Source: Akkermansiaceae bacterium UBA5689
GTDB taxonomy: Bacteria > Verrucomicrobiota > Verrucomicrobiia > Verrucomicrobiales > Akkermansiaceae
Assembly (NCBI GenBank): GCA_002420305.1
Contig: DIHT01000096.1
Coordinates: forward strand, 1 to 7,899
DNA: 7,899 nt
Direction of reading: 5' to 3'
Of the stretch, positions 6,636 through 7,899 are shown piece by piece. The notes under the pieces were generated by a model. The model had not been told where the DNA came from. It did no database searches and saw only the letters and a program-made list of their open reading frames with translations. The translations under genes were made by a program, and so were the position numbers. The number at the start of each line of letters is the position of its first letter. The first letter of the stretch is position 1.

Positions 6636-7899
6636 CAAATTACTCAGTGTGACGCTCGCCACTGCGAGTCTTCTCATGGTTCCGGGGTTCGCCCAGGAGC
6701 AAAATGAGAAAGCTGACAGCATCATTGGCACCAAGCAGCGTCTCGGCACGGAAGTCAACCGCCAGACTGGGGTCGGTCGCAAGATGAGTTCGGTCGTGCG
6801 ACGCCTCAGCTTCCTCCTTGAAGATCTGCAATCGAACGGACTCGGCGAGGAGGGCAATGCCACAACTCTTGGCGAAACACGAAATGCTCTCGGAGGACTC
6901 CGCGCCCAGAAAATCGTAGCTGCTCGCGATGAACTCTCGAACGCTCGTGAGAAATTCCAGCCCGGCAAACCAGAAGTCGCCCACCCTCATCTCACGGAAG
7001 CAGGAAAAACGATCGAGGAAATCGTGGAAGAACTTGGCAAGATCATCTCCGGCGCCAACACCGTTCTCGTCGACGACCTCCTCATCAAGCAGATCCGGGA
7101 GATTATCAAAACCGAGGAGTTCATGCAGCGCCAGACCAAGCAGTGGGGCATCGAGGCATATACAAATAAAGAAGCCGCCAAGGTGGACCAAGCTCGGCTG
7201 GGCAGAGCCCAGCAAGCTGTCATCGATCGCTACGGACAGTTTTTCCAGACTCTTGTCAAAGCACGGAAAGAAGCTGTGGACGAAGAGACCCTGAGTAAAT
7301 TTGGCCGGGCGGAGCTCTCCCTCCTTGAGAGTAAACCCGTAGCACATATGGCTCGAGCCATTGAGCAGATTGCCCAGACCAAGGCCGCCGATGCGGTGAC
7401 AGATCAGGAGAAGGCCTTGGAGGCTCTCCGTGAAGTGGAAAAAATTCTCGCCGCTGAATCCAGCGGCATGTCTGACCTGGTTGCTGATATCGCCCAGATC
7501 CTCGCCGACCAGAAGGATCTTCAACAGGATACGATCCAAGCAGTGGAGGCCGAGGGAGAGGTGTTCAAATCCGAGCAGAGCCAACTGGAAGCCCGTCAAC
7601 TTGAGATTGGCATCCAAATCGAGGAAGTGGCGGCAGAGCACCTCGTTGAAGAAACGACTCCGGATGCCGAGGACCCACTCCGTGATGCACTCACCGAGGC
7701 AGAAGAGCACGTGAGTGTCGCAGCAGCAGAAATCAATACCGGAAACAAGGACGGCGGCATCCAGGCTCAAAGCGATGTCATCGCCGCTTTGGAAAAGGCC
7801 CTCGCCGCAGCGGAAGCTGGTGCAGAAGCCGAGCTCGGCTCCGGGGATGGCCTTTCCGACGATGGCTTCGGCGACGATGGCTTCGGCGATGATGGCTTC
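6619..7899 (+). CDS. Secreted helix-rich coiled-coil protein (5' part, truncated by the window edge)
   Basis: The frame opens with two consecutive ATG codons (6619 and 6622) and stays open to the window end, giving 427 residues without a stop. Residues 2-25 form a signal peptide: a lysine-bearing start, a hydrophobic core 'L-L-S-V-T-L-A-T-A-S-L-L-M' and a likely cleavage after 'G-F-A' before Gln26. The signal decides the start and predicts export. Residues about 30-400 are rich in Glu, Ala, Gln, Lys and Leu with few helix breakers, consistent with long helices or coiled coil; segments such as 'Q-K-D-L-Q-Q-D-T' (298-305) recall the C-terminal helices of some DUF4175-like proteins. The visible end (409-427) repeats Asp-Gly-Phe-Gly-Asp. 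There are no cysteines. The start overlaps the preceding gene by 17 bases, so coupled translation is likely. Family unknown; a periplasmic scaffold or partner of the upstream membrane proteins is an inference. Confidence 0.82.
   Translation, partial: MMKTNSKLLSVTLATASLLMVPGFAQEQNEKADSIIGTKQRLGTEVNRQTGVGRKMSSVVRRLSFLLEDLQSNGLGEEGNATTLGETRNALGGLRAQKIVAARDELSNAREKFQPGKPEVAHPHLTEAGKTIEEIVEELGKIISGANTVLVDDLLIKQIREIIKTEEFMQRQTKQWGIEAYTNKEAAKVDQARLGRAQQAVIDRYGQFFQTLVKARKEAVDEETLSKFGRAELSLLESKPVAHMARAIEQIAQTKAADAVTDQEKALEALREVEKILAAESSGMSDLVADIAQILADQKDLQQDTIQAVEAEGEVFKSEQSQLEARQLEIGIQIEEVAAEHLVEETTPDAEDPLRDALTEAEEHVSVAAAEINTGNKDGGIQAQSDVIAALEKALAAAEAGAEAELGSGDGLSDDGFGDDGFGDDGF
7846..7899 (+). repeat. 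Tandem 15-base repeat encoding Asp-Gly-Phe-Gly-Asp
   Basis: The unit GATGGCTTCGGCGAC starts at 7861 and recurs at 7876 with one change (final C to T). A partial third copy at 7891-7899 is cut by the window end, and a diverged copy (GATGGCCTTTCCGAC) precedes it at 7846. That is about 3.6 copies in frame, each adding five residues rich in Asp, Gly and Phe. Near-identity at the DNA level suggests recent expansion by slippage or unequal recombination. Total copy number is not visible. Confidence 0.85.

Noticed and set aside
6640..7770. 376-codon open frame on the minus strand
   Set aside because: It lies wholly antisense to the signal-peptide-bearing coiled-coil gene. Its translation looks like a Leu/Phe/His-rich shadow of Glu/Ala/Lys-rich coding DNA, without recognisable domains.

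Overview
The window looks like chromosomal DNA from a Gram-negative-type bacterium, most plausibly of the Planctomycetota-Verrucomicrobiota (PVC) superphylum. This rests on gene content and domain style: a BatA-type von Willebrand factor A (vWA) protein, a second membrane vWA protein with a glutamine-amidotransferase-like fold, a DUF4175-like membrane protein and a secreted coiled-coil protein. No rRNA or other phylogenetic marker is present, so the assignment is an inference. The DNA is moderately GC-rich and almost entirely coding. Every supported gene is on the + strand.

Layout: (1) 1-186 is the 3' end of a gene whose 61 visible residues resemble the end of an NPCBM-type carbohydrate-binding beta-sandwich. 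(2) 198-2396 encodes a 732-residue BatA-like protein: two N-terminal membrane helices, a vWA domain with an intact MIDAS, an Ig/CARDB-like region, an amidotransferase-like domain and a C-terminal membrane helix. (3) 2444-4837 encodes a 797-residue protein with the same overall plan but divergent sequence. (4) 4872-6635 encodes a 587-residue DUF4175-like protein with three membrane helices and a large extracytoplasmic beta-rich region. (5) 6619-7899 is an open gene, cut by the window edge, for a secreted, helix-rich protein. It overlaps the previous gene by 17 bases and ends, as far as visible, in a tandem 15-base repeat coding for an Asp-Gly-Phe motif.

Spacings of 11, 47, 34 and -17 bases, a shared strand and no visible terminator point to one operon. 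In many bacteria such vWA genes follow a MoxR-family AAA+ ATPase and a DUF58 protein (the MoxR/Bat or 'aerotolerance' gene clusters); those partners would lie upstream and are not visible here. The likely picture is a cell-envelope complex. Two vWA proteins may present metal-dependent adhesion sites, together with a membrane-anchored beta-domain protein and a periplasmic coiled coil. Its substrate and exact job are unknown. There are no RNA genes, mobile elements or CRISPR arrays, and no non-coding stretch longer than 47 bases.
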